64,000 bases of DNA, taken from Bryum argenteum. Taxonomy: Eukaryota > Streptophyta > Bryopsida > Bryales > Bryaceae. A model generated the notes under the pieces. It was not told the DNA's origin. It saw only the letters and a list, made by a program, of their open reading frames with translations, and did not search any database. Position numbers and translations under genes: made by a program. Numbering within the stretch: position 1 is the stretch's first letter; each line of letters opens with the position of its first letter. This document shows, piece by piece, positions 1-11,541 of the stretch. The DNA lies in NCBI GenBank assembly GCA_037043015.1, contig CM073321.1, positions 18,845,001-18,909,000 on the forward strand. The letters are read 5' to 3'.

Positions 1-25
1 TCATGGTCCTAGAAGAGTTGATGTT

Positions 26-1270
26 TTGAACGACTTGAGGAAGTATCCTTTCAAGCCTTCTTTTGGGGGAAGGAACTCGCAAAACCGAGAGGAGGTCAAG
101 TCTTTTATTTCCATGCTTTGGAGGACTTCTTCACTTGATTACCAAGATGATGACAAGATCAAGGCTATGGTGGTTTGTCTTCAAGACAAAGCTCGTGTGT
201 GGTACGATAATTTGAAGAACGACCGGGAGAATCGTGGATTTCAACCTCACAAATTGGAGCACTTTCAAGCATTTGTTTCTTCAAGAATTCCTTCCTGGGA
301 ATTACGGAGAAGACATGCGTCAAGGGCTCTATGACTTGAAACAGGGGAAGTTTGTCTCAGAACCCAATACAAGTCAAAGTTTGATTTACATATTGTCTAT
401 TTTCCCAATTGGGGTGAAAGTGACAGGGTTGAATTCTTTCTTCGGAACTTGAAAGATTCAATCAGATTTAAAGTCAATGCATATCATCCAAGGACTCTAG
501 ATGATGCTTATGGTTTGGCTTTGAACTTTGAAAGAGAGGTTAATAACAAGTTAGAGAAGAACAAGAGTCTGTTGGGAAAGAGGTCCTCTGAGTTCAATCG
601 GTCTAATAACTTTAAGTCTTCAAAGTTCGCTCAAGGTTCTAATCCCTCTCAAGGTTCCAAGTTCAACTCTCAAACAGAGGGTGCCATGATGAGCAAAGAA
701 GAGCAGGAGGAGCATGTGAAGAAAGGTCTTTGCTTTAGGTGTCATAAGCCCGGACATCGAAGCTTTGAGTGTCCATCATCCAAAAAGAAGACAACAGCTT
801 TGGAGGTGGAGCAAGGAGATGAAGATACATCTGATGGAGAGTCAAGCAAGGATGTTGTCCCAACTGTCTCAACCGCTATTATGAACATGGAAGTGGAGCA
901 AGATCCAACGGTGCTCCAAATCAAAGGATTTTTGAACTCTTCCTTCTCTTCTATAATTCTTATTGATTCTGGTAGCTCCCACAATATGATGTCAACTTTA
1001 TTTGCTCACAAGATAGGACTTCCCCTAGTTCCTATCAAACCTTGCTCAGTTTTGTTACCAAACAACCAAACTAGTTCTATCACTCACCGCATGTTGAAGG
1101 TTCCTGTGAACATTCAAGGTGTAGATACTGAGGTGGACTTTGAAGTTTGGAATGGAGCACGATATGAGGTGATATTGGGGATGGCGTGGTCAAGCAAGTG
1201 GACGCATGGATTGCATGCAAGGAGGGAGCACTCCATGGAAAGCTTCACAACGGGGAATCTTTTACCATAA
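26..1270 (+). pseudogene. chromovirus gag and protease region
   Basis: Fossil part of the element at 1-4832. The first half has the gag capsid-type sequence. A CCHC zinc knuckle (CFRCHKPGHRSFEC) lies near 730-775, and the aspartic protease signature (LIDSGSSHN) near 955-985. Order and spacing are normal for Ty3/gypsy. Confidence 0.85.
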
Positions 1271-1578
1271 GAGGTAAGAGATCATCACCAAAGGTCCCTA
1301 TGCTTTCTCACTTACAAATGAAACGATGTATTAGGAAAAACAACGAAGTATTTCTAATACATGTGAGTGAAGTTGAGGACGAAAGTAAGGATAACAAAAG
1401 AGTGAATGAATTTTTGGATGAATTTAAAGATATATTTCCTGAGGAGTTGACGGAATTGCCACCTAGGAGAAATGTTGATCACGCTATAGATTTAATTGTT
1501 GATGCCGCCCCTATTGCTAGGGCACCCTTATCGTCATTCTCTAACTCAAAATGTTGAGTTGGAGAATCAATTGACGAT

Positions 1579-2940
1579 TTGTTGAACAAAGGTTACATTA
1601 GACCTAGCAAATCACCTTGGGGTGCCCTGGTTCTCTTTGTTAAGAAGAAAGATGGATCATTAAGATTATGTGTAGATTATCGTGGTCTTAATAAACTCAC
1701 GGTGAAAAATAGGTTTCCGTTGCCCCGTGTTGATGATATTTTTGATCATTTACATGGATCAAAAATATTTTCTAAGATAGATTTGAAGAGTGGTTATCAT
1801 CAAATTCGAATTAAAGAGTCCGACATTCAAAACAAAGCTTGGATCGCGTTTAGGTCATTACGAGTATGTTGTAATGCCTTTTGGACTGACAAATGCTCTT
1901 GCTACGTTTATGACTTTGATGAATTCCTTATTTCGAGATCTTTTGGGTAAATTTGTGTTAGTATTCATGGATGATATTCTTATATATTCCAAAAATGTAG
2001 AAGAACATGAGAAACATCTTAAACAAGTTTTTGAAATTCGAGAGAGCGAATAAGTTATATGCTAAGCTAAGTAAGTGTGATTTCTTTACCTCTCGTATTG
2101 AATTTCTTGGTCTCATCATTTTTATGAGGGAATCTCGATAGATCCTAGGAAGGTCAAGGTAGTTCTTTGAGTGGCCAATACCAAAAGACAAGAGTGAAGT
2201 GAGAAGTTTCCTAGGTCTTGCAAGCTATTATAGAAGATTTGTCAAAGGATTTTCTAAAATAGTCGCTCCTATGACCAATTTGTTGAAAGGAAAGGGTAAT
2301 GGAATAGATTGGTCTCGCTAAGTGTGACTTGAGTTTTCGGACTTTGAAGTCATTATTAACCCAAACTCCTGTTTTGACTATTATGGATCCCTTGAAAGGA
2401 AACATAATATTGTGTACTGACGCTAGCGATTTAGCTATTGGTGCAGTATTGATGCAAGATAGAAAGATAGTTGCATATGAATCTCGTAAATTGAATTCCG
2501 CCGAGTTAAATTATCCAGTACACGAGAAGGAACTACTAGCAGTCATTCATTCTTTGAAGGTTTGGAGGCATTATTTACTAGGAGTAAGATTTAAGATAGA
2601 AACCGATCACCAATCTTTGAAATATTTATCAACCCAATCGAATTTGAGTAGAAGGCAGTGTAGGTGGATGGAATTGTTACAAGAGTTTGATTTTGAAATT
2701 GAATATGTTAAAGGTAAGGAAAATGTGGTGGCTGATGCTCTTTCTAGAAGACCGCTAGCAAATGCTATTTCATGCATCAGAAATTCTCTGATGGATGAAA
2801 TCAAATTGCATTATCCTAATGATGATTTCTTTAAAATTCCATTTGAAAGTCTGTCTAAGGAAGCTAGAATCGTGAATGAAATCGATAAGTTTAAGCCTTT
2901 TGAATTGAAAGATGAAGTTTTATATTATTATGGCGAGTAG
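1579..2940 (+). pseudogene. chromovirus reverse transcriptase and RNase H region
   Basis: Fossil part. Reverse transcriptase motifs are recognisable near 1580-2050 (the [12 protein letters not shown] block and the FMDDILIYS block containing the catalytic Asp pair). RNase H follows near 2400-2770 (TDASDLAIGAVL, VADALSRRP). Broken, as the rest of the element. Confidence 0.88.
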
Positions 2941-2989
2941 TCCGTATTCCCAAGGTCGGGAATATAGACTCAATATTATGAATAACCTT

Positions 2990-4224
2990 CATGATATTCC
3001 AATAGCAGAGCCACCCAGTTTTCAAAAGACCTATATGGCGGTCAAGCGTCATCATTCGGCCAGGAATGAAAAAGGATGTCAAAGAATATGTTGAAAGATG
3101 CTTGAAATGTCAAGTCTCTAAGTCCGAACAAGTGAAGAGTCCTGGATTGTTGCAACCTCTTAGTGTTCCTAACTTGAAATTTGAATCGATCAAGATGGAT
3201 TTTATTGTTGGATTGCCTATGACTCAAGTAACTTTGATAGCATCATGGTGGTTGTAGATAGACTCACTAAGATAGCTCATTTTATTCCTACGATTACTCA
3301 TCAGAATCGCTTATGGGGTAGCTGAGTTATTTATGAGAGAGATCTTCAAACACCATGGAATTCCGCGTGAGATTATAAGTGATAGAGATCGTAAGTTTGT
3401 GAGTGAATTTTGGACCACACTTTTCAAATTGTGTGGGACCAAAATTAAGTTGAGTAATCGTATATCATCCCGAGAGTGATGGCGGACCGAAAGAACTAAC
3501 AAGAGTCTTGAAGATATGTTGAGAATGTATGTTGGTAAGAAACAACACTCATGGGATAAGTGGTTGCATTTGATTGAATTTGCGTACAATGATCATATTC
3601 ATAGTAGTATTGGGGTAAGTCCATTCTATGTTTTATATGGTCAAGAATATAGAACTCCTATAACAATCTCTACTCCTACTACGAGATTTGAAAGCATTAA
3701 TGAAATGATTAAGGAAATGAGTGAAATTAGAGAGTTGGCAAAGTTGGCTATGAAGAGTGCTCAAGATAGAGCTAAACACTATGCTGATAGAAAAAGAATC
3801 TTCCGTGAATTTGAAGTGGGTGATAAAGTCTTTTGAAGGTAGCTCCAAAAAGATCCGGACTCAAGCTTGGTAAGTCAAGGAAGTTATCACCTCGGTTTTG
3901 TGGTCCTTTTGAAATTATTGAGAGAATAGGACAAGTTGCTTATAAACCGAGGTTGCCCGAGGATTGGCGATACATGATGTATTTCATGTGAGTTTGTTGA
4001 GGAAGTATGTATCCGATCCCGTCATGTTTTGCCGATCTTCCAAAAAAAAACTCCCGAGGGAGAACTACTTGCTCAACCTCGAGAAGATTTTGAAGGTGGA
4101 GAATCAACATCCGAGGAATAAGACATTCCGTAGATTCTATGTGAAGTGGAAGGATTATCCGGAAGAAGAAGCTTCTTGGGAGAGAGAAGTTGATTTGAAG
4201 GGATTATCTCGACTTTGTCATTGA
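2990..4224 (+). pseudogene. chromovirus integrase with C-terminal chromodomain
   Basis: Fossil part. Integrase core-type sequence lies near 3060-3836 and a chromodomain near 4080-4220 (FYVKWKDYPEEEASWE). The chromodomain is what steers this group of elements to particular chromatin in known relatives. Broken. Confidence 0.85.
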
Positions 4225-4254
4225 GGACAATGACTTTTAATGGAAGGGGAGGAT

Positions 4255-4832
4255 TGTAAGGTAACTTACATTGATAGATGGATGAATGAAATCTTCTAAC
4301 CACATTGGACAAAGTGTGTAGAGAGGATGAAAGGAGTCGACAACTCCCGATTGAGGATGGATGGACCGAGTCGACAACTCCAGTTGAGAACATGTGCACC
4401 GGAGTTAGACAACTCTATATTTAGTGTATTGGAGTCGACCACTCCAAGATTGAGAACATGTGCACTAGAGTTAGACAGCTCTATATTTAGTGCATTGGAG
4501 TCAGACCACTCCAAGATTGAGAACATGTGTACAAGAGTTAGACAACTCAAGATGAGGTACACTAGAATTAGACTACTGATAGTAGTCAATTAGCTTTACT
4601 CTAAATATAAGAGTAAAGATCTAGAATGATCTATAAATAGGCTAGACTCTGGAACATAGCCTAAGATAGACTGTAGTTCCTTTTGGGAAGGAACTCATAT
4701 ATTAGCTCGGGGGTGAGAAGGTAGAGGCTCTCTTTGGTAGTGAGCTCTTCTCTATGGTTGGGAGGTTCTAGGTTTTGTCTTCCTAGCTAAATTGTTGTGA
4801 GTTGGTAATAAACCTATTAGAGGGTTGTTACA
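4255..4832 (+). repeat. 3' LTR of the chromovirus
   Basis: The LTR opens with TGTAAG and closes with GTTACA, and follows directly on the purine-rich tract GGAAGGGGAGGA. It holds about three copies of a 60-65 base tandem unit built around 'gttagacaactc' and 'ggagtc' (4380-4560). The solo LTR at 49827-50474 (reverse) has the same ends and the same repeat words. The other LTR of this copy is outside the window. Confidence 0.88.
4632..4639 (+). promoter_or_regulatory. TATA box in the LTR
   Basis: TATAAATA lies in the second half of the LTR, where the U3 promoter is expected. No other TATA-like word of this quality is seen in the LTR. Confidence 0.5.
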
Positions 4833-4849
4833 GCATTCTAGAGGGTTGT

Positions 4850-5930
4850 CACTCTGATGTCTGTGGACATTTTGCGGGTGATTCCACAGCCAGAAAAGTA
4901 TTATTGGCAGGATTCTGGTGGCCAACCTTATTTAAAGATGCACACAAATTTGTACGACGCTGTGATCCATGTCAACGGATAGGCAAACCGATTTCGTCAT
5001 CAGCAATGCCGTTAATTCCAATTTTGGCCCAAGCACCGTTTGAGAAATGGGGTATCGATTTTGTCGGACCAATTGCGCCAGCTTCCCGTCACGGACAAAA
5101 GCGGTATATCTTAGTGGCAACGGATTATGTCACGAAATGGGCCGAGGCAGAAGCAGTTAAAAATGATGATGCAGTGTCGGTGGCACGATTCATGTATGAC
5201 CATATCATTATGAGATTCGGCTGCCCGAAAGAATTGGTAAGTGACCGTGGCACCCATTTTATTAATAGTACTATCGAAGCATTGACGGAGAAGTATCAGA
5301 TAAAACATAGGAAGACGACTCCGTATCACCCTCGGGCTAATGGACAGACAGAGAAAACAAATGGTTTGTTGTGTAAAATAATTATGAAAACATTGTCAAA
5401 GTCCCGTACGAATTGGGATGAAAAATTGCTGGCCGCATTATGGGCGTACAGAACAGCCTATAAGGTAACAACGAGACAAACGCCGTTTCAGTTAGTATAC
5501 GGATTAGAAGCCATATTACCAATTGAGTTACAAATGGAAAGCCTACGGGTGGCAATTGATGAAAGACTGGGAGAAACGGAGTCTTACCAGGCAAGACTGC
5601 ACGATTTAGAAAAACTGGATGAGACGCGACGAGAGGCTTTGCTGAGAACGGAAGCTGTTCAAAAACGGAGGAAGAGCTATTACGACAATAAACTTAAGCC
5701 GAAGATCTTTGCTGTCAATGACTGGGTATTACTATATGATAGCCGTTTTATGAAGTTTCCGGGGAAATTCCAATTTTGATGGTTAGGCCCCTATAGGGTT
5801 ACGGAGGTATTTCCCAATGGCTCAGTACAATTGGCAGATGTACGGGGAAACTTCTTCGTGACACGAATTAACAGAAATCGGCTAAAAAAGTATTATGGGG
5901 ATAATCATAAGCCATCCGACCACGGTTAAC
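4850..5930 (+). pseudogene. Ty3/gypsy integrase (non-chromodomain type)
   Basis: Fossil part of the second element. It reads as a zinc-binding start (CGHFAGDSTARK, then CDPCQR), an RNase H-fold catalytic core (DFVGPI, VSDRGTHF, TPYHPRANGQTE) and the GLEAILPIE block typical of plant Ty3/gypsy integrases. It is in better condition than the nested chromovirus. Confidence 0.88.
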
Positions 5931-6422
5931 GCCGATCCAATAGGGTGAGGTATGCAATAGAACGGAATGACTCAACACACAGGCTTACAAACGGACTTGT
6001 GCTTCACGGAGATTACCCGAGGACGGGGTCGCAAATAAAACGGGAGGGGGGGGGAGGTTAAAGAAAACGGGGTGTTAGAAAAGAAAGGAAAAAATATATA
6101 ATAAAAAAATTAAAATTAAAAAACTTACACAAAGGAAAGATAAGGAAATTGTTGGGAAGTGATGGATGCCGCCATGATGGACAGGATAGTGGGGAGATCA
6201 TGAGACATCAAGGGAAATGACAGTTAAATCAATTTTAGGGTTTTTAAGTTAGGGATTGCAAAAGGCTGGGAGAGGGGCAGGTTTTTGCAAATTCTGTGCA
6301 CAACAAAGGTTTACGAGGGAGTTTGAACGATAAAATTCTGTTAGTGATTGTGTGTTGTGTCAGCGTTTTAGCAAAGCAGACGGTTAGCGTAGAGCGCTTG
6401 AGGGGTGAAAGGAGTAGTAGCC

Positions 6423-8555
6423 ATGGGGAAACAACAAAAGAGAGCTGCAGGTACACCTGCAACAACACCGGTGAAGAGGGGAAGGAAGCTGAAGCGAGTT
6501 TATACGGAGGTACCTGACTTAACGGAGCTCGCGTTTGCGCCATTGGAGCAAACGGAGATTGTTGTGCACCGCAAGGAACCACCGATGAAGGATTTAAAGA
6601 GGGCGGACATTTATGGTTTTATGAAATGGTCGACACAATTGCCGAAGATGGATGGAGAGCTGGTCACCGAACACTTGTATAATTACGACATAAATGGCGG
6701 AAGCAGCATGGTGCGTGGTCGACGCATAGTATTTACGGAGTCGTTGATGCATAACGCGTTGTATCTGCCAATAAGTGAGTTGGCGGTCGGAGATGAAAAG
6801 CCGCCTCTGGATTTAAACCCGGGAAGGTACTTTAGAACGGGAATGGATGCATTGGTAGCGGAACAGGGTTGGAAAATTGGAGAGGCGATTAGTCCTGACC
6901 TAATGGAGTTTATGCGATTCGTTCAGAAGAGATTAGTTTTGGGCGTGCATGGCACGTACTTGGCGCAGAAGTATCTCTACGCAGTTGTCCAAACCTTCAG
7001 CGGGATGACTTTCAATTGGGCGCTATTCGTGTCAGAACGAATTTACCAGGAGCTCCAGTACAAACGGAGAAAAGGGAAAATCGGGTCTCTACTGGCAGCA
7101 AGTTATATTTCCGCAGCCATTAAATATCAGTTAAGTCAACCGTTGACGGAGTCGGACGAGGACCTCGCAAGGGAACGGACAATGCCAGTACCGCAGACGG
7201 TGGGGGCGATAGAGAAGGAAGTCGAGGATCCGTCGGGGGAAGAGTTAGAACCAGTAAGGAGGACAAGGCAACAGGTTGCTGCAGGGCAGAAGAAGAAGCA
7301 GGTGGCAGAACCGAGTAGCCCAGCTAGGAAAAGGAGGAAACAAACGGAATTGCGACCAATATCACCAGGTCCGTTTGTGCCAACAACGGGGGGCAGCTCA
7401 GGCCCTAAATCACCAGTGGAGGTTGAGAACAGGGCAGTAACGGAGGTGTTTAAGCAAGCCACAATGGAACCAGCTATGTGGCAGAAGCAGGTGGTTGTGA
7501 AACTGGAGCAGACGGTGGCATGGGTGAAGAACTTGCAGGTGGTGGATTATGCGAAGCTAAAAGTTGAACTGGAAGAAATTCGGGCAAAAGCACATTTACT
7601 CCAGACTGATTGCAAGGTGTTGGCTAAGGGGGTGGACGAGCTCCGTAAGCAAAAAGAGGAAATTGAGAAGGAACGGGATTCTCAGGTTGCTGCTGTTCAA
7701 GAGGGAAAGACTCGTTATGATGTGGCTTCCAGGGCATGGGAGGAGGAGAAGAAGACGTTGACGGAGAGGATTCGAGGAAATCAGATTGAGCATCAACGGA
7801 TTAAAGATGACTTGGACAACCAATTGACTAAGGCTCTTCATGATAACTTGGTGCTTCAGGATTCTGTAAGGGAACGGGATAATAGATTGAGGCAGCTGGA
7901 ACTGGAGAAGGAGCGGGAGAAGTCGGTAGTCCATATGGAAGTGCAAACAGAACCAGTCGACAGCTCAGAATTCGACAGCGAATCCGAACGTACCATTTCT
8001 AGGCTCACTCAGCAACTACAGTCTCTAGGGAGGTACAATGATGAGTTGTTGCTCAAGTATAAACCCCCGAGTGAATCGGAGGACGAGGAAGGCGACGAAT
8101 CGGATGAGGAAACGACACAAGTGATACTTGATGTGGCACCGACAAGAACGGGGTTGCAACCATCGGACGATGAAGATACGTCTATCAGGAGTGGGGGTAT
8201 GGGTCTGCGGGTGCAGGATCCAGTTGAGGCCACGGAATCCCAAAATGTTGAGTGGTTGGATACCATGGCGGTGACACCGGTGGAGGAGTTATCGGCGGGG
8301 AATATGAGCGCACCAATTAAACATCCATTCTCCCAGGAGGCCGATTTGGGCGTCAGCTTGGCACCAGTTGCAGATCCGGTTTTGAGCTCACCGATAGTAT
8401 CAACGGGTGTGGGACCAGCACCGGTGGAAGTTTCGGTACCTGTGGCACATCCCATCGCACCGGAGCAGGTCGACCAGGGGGAGCTGATAGCTGTGCAAGG
8501 CGAAGATTCCGTAGTTGCAATTGTGCCTAGGGATTGCGAGGACGCAATTGGGTAG
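6423..8555 (+). CDS. Extra ORF of the second Ty3/gypsy element, coiled coil
   Basis: A long frame of about 710 codons that looks open. I take the start at the second possible ATG (6423), which has a good context (agccATGg). Residues 1-35 are basic. A globular region follows to about residue 250. Residues 260-340 are Lys/Arg-rich and low complexity. Residues 345-540 form a long heptad-like coiled coil rich in Glu, Lys and Gln. The tail is acidic (runs of Glu/Asp near 560-580) and then rich in Pro and Val. No zinc finger, membrane segment or signal peptide is seen, so it is not an obvious envelope protein. Its function is unknown. Confidence 0.7.
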   Translation: MGKQQKRAAGTPATTPVKRGRKLKRVYTEVPDLTELAFAPLEQTEIVVHRKEPPMKDLKRADIYGFMKWSTQLPKMDGELVTEHLYNYDINGGSSMVRGRRIVFTESLMHNALYLPISELAVGDEKPPLDLNPGRYFRTGMDALVAEQGWKIGEAISPDLMEFMRFVQKRLVLGVHGTYLAQKYLYAVVQTFSGMTFNWALFVSERIYQELQYKRRKGKIGSLLAASYISAAIKYQLSQPLTESDEDLARERTMPVPQTVGAIEKEVEDPSGEELEPVRRTRQQVAAGQKKKQVAEPSSPARKRRKQTELRPISPGPFVPTTGGSSGPKSPVEVENRAVTEVFKQATMEPAMWQKQVVVKLEQTVAWVKNLQVVDYAKLKVELEEIRAKAHLLQTDCKVLAKGVDELRKQKEEIEKERDSQVAAVQEGKTRYDVASRAWEEEKKTLTERIRGNQIEHQRIKDDLDNQLTKALHDNLVLQDSVRERDNRLRQLELEKEREKSVVHMEVQTEPVDSSEFDSESERTISRLTQQLQSLGRYNDELLLKYKPPSESEDEEGDESDEETTQVILDVAPTRTGLQPSDDEDTSIRSGGMGLRVQDPVEATESQNVEWLDTMAVTPVEELSAGNMSAPIKHPFSQEADLGVSLAPVADPVLSSPIVSTGVGPAPVEVSVPVAHPIAPEQVDQGELIAVQGEDSVVAIVPRDCEDAIG

Positions 8556-9398
8556 GAGTGGGGCTATGTGGAACGAGAATTTTAAGTTTTTGTAAATTCT
8601 TAGTTTTACTCTTTTAATTCCGTTATGGATGGTTAAGGGAATGGGGTCATATGGAGTAATAGTATGTTCTAGTTAGAGAATAGGAATGGCCAGTTTTCAT
8701 AACCATTTCCCAGTATCAGTTGTAAGTTCCGTTAACCTAGTTCCGTTCAGGTTCCCAGTTTGTTATGTGCTCGGTTGGCAGTGAGTCAATGGACAGTTGG
8801 TCGAAGCCGGGGAACGGAGTCAGGTCCGTTGGTGGGGTCCGGTCAGTCAACTGGCTGCGGCCAATTGTGTGTTCGGTCTCAGAAGTTCCGTTCCCTTTAG
8901 AAGTTCCTTCAGTTGAGAGATCTGGAACGGTGTGTCGCTTGTTTAGTGTTGTTTCGTGGGATGGGTATACATGATCGGGGAGTTTATTGTCTTTTGTCTG
9001 ACCATGGAGAATTGGCGGCCTAGGGAAGCAAGATAGCGCCCTATTTTACTTTGTGTTTGTGATTTTCAACAAGTGTATGTGTGTATTACAATCCGTTCTG
9101 GATATGTATAAAATATAAATTGTGGAAACTGATGTTCGTTGTAAGAGTATCGGTATGAATGTGTGGTGAAATTATTGTGTAAGAGAAAGAATCTAATTCC
9201 TGTGATACATTTACAACAAAGCTTTTACGCCGCGGATCCCCAGTGTTCGAACCTTACTTAGTGGAATTCATTTCCATTACTATACTATTATTTTGGTATG
9301 TCTATACTACGCATTGTAAGAAGCAAGCCCTTCGATGTCTACTGGTGAAATTTTTTTAATGATTAATTCTAAGGGTGTCCTACGCTTAGGCGGGTCTC
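8556..9398. other. Tail of the second retroelement and junction, no gene
   Basis: No open frame with recognisable content. Several 'gttccgtt' words recur near 8725-8900. A short B-box-like stretch (GGTTCGAACAC on the minus strand) occurs near 9242-9256, just beyond the likely retroelement end. Confidence 0.5.
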
Positions 9399-10257
9399 GT
9401 GGATGGAGACAATGACCTTGTTGAAGAGAAAATCAGAGAAAGTCCTCTTATCCTTGATAACGACAATGAAGGCAGGGACGTAGTGAGAATGATCATGGAG
9501 TGTCTCTCTATATACGATAACCTCGAGGACAAAGACGGTGACGAATGTACTCCTACAAATGATGAGGAAGAGGACAATGAAATCCCTTGGGAGGAAGGGG
9601 ACAGTAGGACAAACATGATAGAGGAGTTGTTGGAGCATTCTAGAACTCTTCTTTTTACAGGTGCCACAACAAGTCGGTCGGTATCAACTCTTTTGCTACT
9701 CAACTGTTTTGCGGTGTTTGGAGTATCAAATGCTTTTGCTGACGAACTACTTCAATTGTTGCATATCCTCCTTCTAAGCGAGAATTACCTACCCCGTTCT
9801 CACTATGAAGCTCGGAAGAATGTTAAGAAGCTAGGATTGTCTTATGATATTATACCATGCATGCCGCAATGAATGCTGCATGTTCAAGAAGGAGCTGCAG
9901 GATGCAAAGTCTTGTCTAAAGTGCAACGCCTCGAGATACAAGTCAGAGTCCAGCCAAATCCCGTTCGAAATTCTACACCATTTTCCTTTGATACCACGTC
10001 TGAAGCGCATGTACCAATATAAAAGACTGGCGGAACTTATCAAATGGCACGCCAATCAGAAGAAAGAGGGAAGTAATGTGGATTGCGTCCCTAATTCAAA
10101 GGCCTGGAAGCACATCAAGTCATTAGATGCAAACTTTACGGCTGAGCATAAGAACATACACATTGAAATGGCTCTGGATGGCGTGAATCCATTTGAAAAC
10201 CAATCCCTCAGTCACTTGTCATGGCCGGTTCGGACGTTGCTAATGTGTGAGCGTTGA
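9399..10257 (+). pseudogene. CACTA (En/Spm) TNP2 transposase fragment
   Basis: Two overlapping reading frames (9399-9872 and 9844-10257) together resemble the N-terminal third of plant TNP2-type transposases. Family landmarks in order: an acidic leader; a LLLSENYLPRSHYEARK block; YHACRNECCMFKKE with two further cysteines (CLKCNASRYK), a zinc-binding-like set; FPLIPRLKRMYQ; a WH motif (KWHANQK); AWKHIKSL; and ALDGVNPFENQSLSHLSWPV. A frameshift falls in the overlap at 9844-9872. Similarity stops just after the SHLSWPV block, so the DDE core is missing. It is a dead fragment with no CACTA ends seen beside it. Confidence 0.85.
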
Positions 10258-11345
10258 GCGGTGAACGTTGAGCGGTAAGATTTCAGAATTTTTAGAGCTG
10301 TCTTTGTATTTTTAGTAAAAAAAATTCCAAAAATAGTTTAACACTTTTTAGGGAATATTTTTCGAATATTCTCATGAATTTTTGAATATTATTGACTTAT
10401 TACCGTGGATTTAGTGACCCAGACCCGTGAAAATAAGGCTTAAATTCCTTGAAATTGGTTGGACTTGAGCTACAAAACTCGACAGTTAATGACAATTTGT
10501 AAATATCAAGAGGTTTCTAAGGTAATAATTCTAAGAGATTAGTACTCCAAATTATACAAATTATATTACTCCAAGTTATACAAATTGGCAACGTATGCTG
10601 TAAATGTAGATACTGGTATACTTATTTTTAACAAGTTGTAAAAAACTATTGCATACGCTGTAGAGCACCCGATCATTGGACTAACACATAGCTTATGTAG
10701 ATGAGGAGGTTTGTGAGAGCGTGTAAATGCACTCTTGTTAAAGTATTATTTAATGTGGTTTTTATTAATGAAAAGTCAGCAAACCATGTCATTTGGAAGT
10801 AAATTGATGGAATTAGAATAATTTAATTATGAATGTAATATGTATGTTAAAAGTTAGTTGTTGGAAGGTCTTCGGTACATTGTTTGGCGCAAAATTAAGC
10901 TCTAGTTAGGATTAGTGGAGAAGGACTAGAGGAGGGAAGATCCCTCCTAGTGAACCCAAAAAGTAGAAATAGGCTAGTTGCTTAAATTAGAGTTGGACAT
11001 TTTACCGCCGGCTTTTCACCACTAACCTTTGATGTCCATGTTAGGGTTTGTGATTGATTGTCTTGGTTTTATTCACTTAACTTTGGGTGATATGTGTGAG
11101 CTACTTGCATTAATTGAGCGGGTGATAGATTGAGCGTTCTTGTGGCATGAGCGTGGAGCATAGAGCGTATAATTTCAGATTTTTGAGCACTGAGAAATTG
11201 TTTTTACAAAATATAATTCTAAAAATTAATTTTTAAATAATTTAAAGGGTATATTCTACAAATTATTCAAATATTCTTACCTGATGACCGTGGAATTTAG
11301 TACCCATAACCGTGCAAAATGGGCTTGAAATTAGGAAAAAATTGA
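10250..11345. repeat. Diverged direct repeat pair around a gene-free spacer
   Basis: A stretch of about 200 bases at 10250-10450 recurs in the same orientation at about 11150-11345. Both copies begin with 'gagcgt...gagc' words and 'atttcagatttttgagc'-like sequence, then an AT-rich part, then 'gaccgtggaatttagtaccc' and 'ccgtg(c)aaaa...ggcttgaaatt'. The roughly 700 bases between them hold no gene I can support. They may be two copies of one MITE, or the ends of a short non-coding element. Confidence 0.5.
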
Positions 11346-11541
11346 TCTGTGACCAAGTTTTAAAGAGAATAGAAGACTTCATTGAAGAGGATTATAGAGC
11401 CACATGTTTTCGGAAGGACCAAAATTGAAGGTTTATGACAAGTGATTGAAAAATTTAAACATAATCATAAAATCATATAAATAAATAAATAAGTAAATAT
11501 AAATATATATATAGGTATAACTATATATATAAATGTATTCA
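11346..11541. other. AT-rich spacer before the MULE-type gene
   Basis: AT-rich, with a 'ataaataaataagtaaatataaatatatatata' type simple repeat near 11475-11535. No gene. Confidence 0.5.

Larger units (their letters stand above)
1..4832 (+). mobile_element. Ty3/gypsy chromovirus, broken, 5' end outside window
   Basis: LTR retrotransposon fossil. Parts in order: gag with a CCHC zinc knuckle, aspartic protease, reverse transcriptase, RNase H, integrase, chromodomain, a purine-rich tract next to the LTR, then the 3' LTR (4255-4832). The chromodomain after the integrase marks the chromovirus branch of Ty3/gypsy. The coding part is broken by roughly half a dozen interruptions and is not functional. 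A related solo LTR lies at 49827-50474. It is nested in a second Ty3/gypsy element, whose integrase resumes straight after the LTR. The 5' LTR is outside the window, so insertion age cannot be estimated from LTR divergence; the number of breaks suggests it is not recent. Confidence 0.93.
4833..9222 (+). mobile_element. Second Ty3/gypsy element, 3' part, with extra ORF
   Basis: Fossil LTR retroelement without a chromodomain, probably Tat-like. The window holds its integrase (from 4850), then a spacer, a long extra reading frame (6423-8555) and about 670 bases of tail. The chromovirus at 1-4832 sits inside it, interrupting it at the start of the integrase zinc-finger region. The 3' boundary is uncertain. 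One reading puts the 3' LTR from about 6072 (TGTTAG after a run of purines at 6045-6071) to about 9222 (ending ACAACA), which would put the extra frame inside a 3.1 kb LTR. The other puts a short LTR after the frame. No second LTR copy is here to decide. Confidence 0.75.

Noticed and set aside
9230-9262. Possible tRNA fragment or primer-binding site (GGTTCGAACAC on the minus strand)
   Set aside because: Only the T-arm-like part is present; no A box and no confirmed LTR edge beside it.
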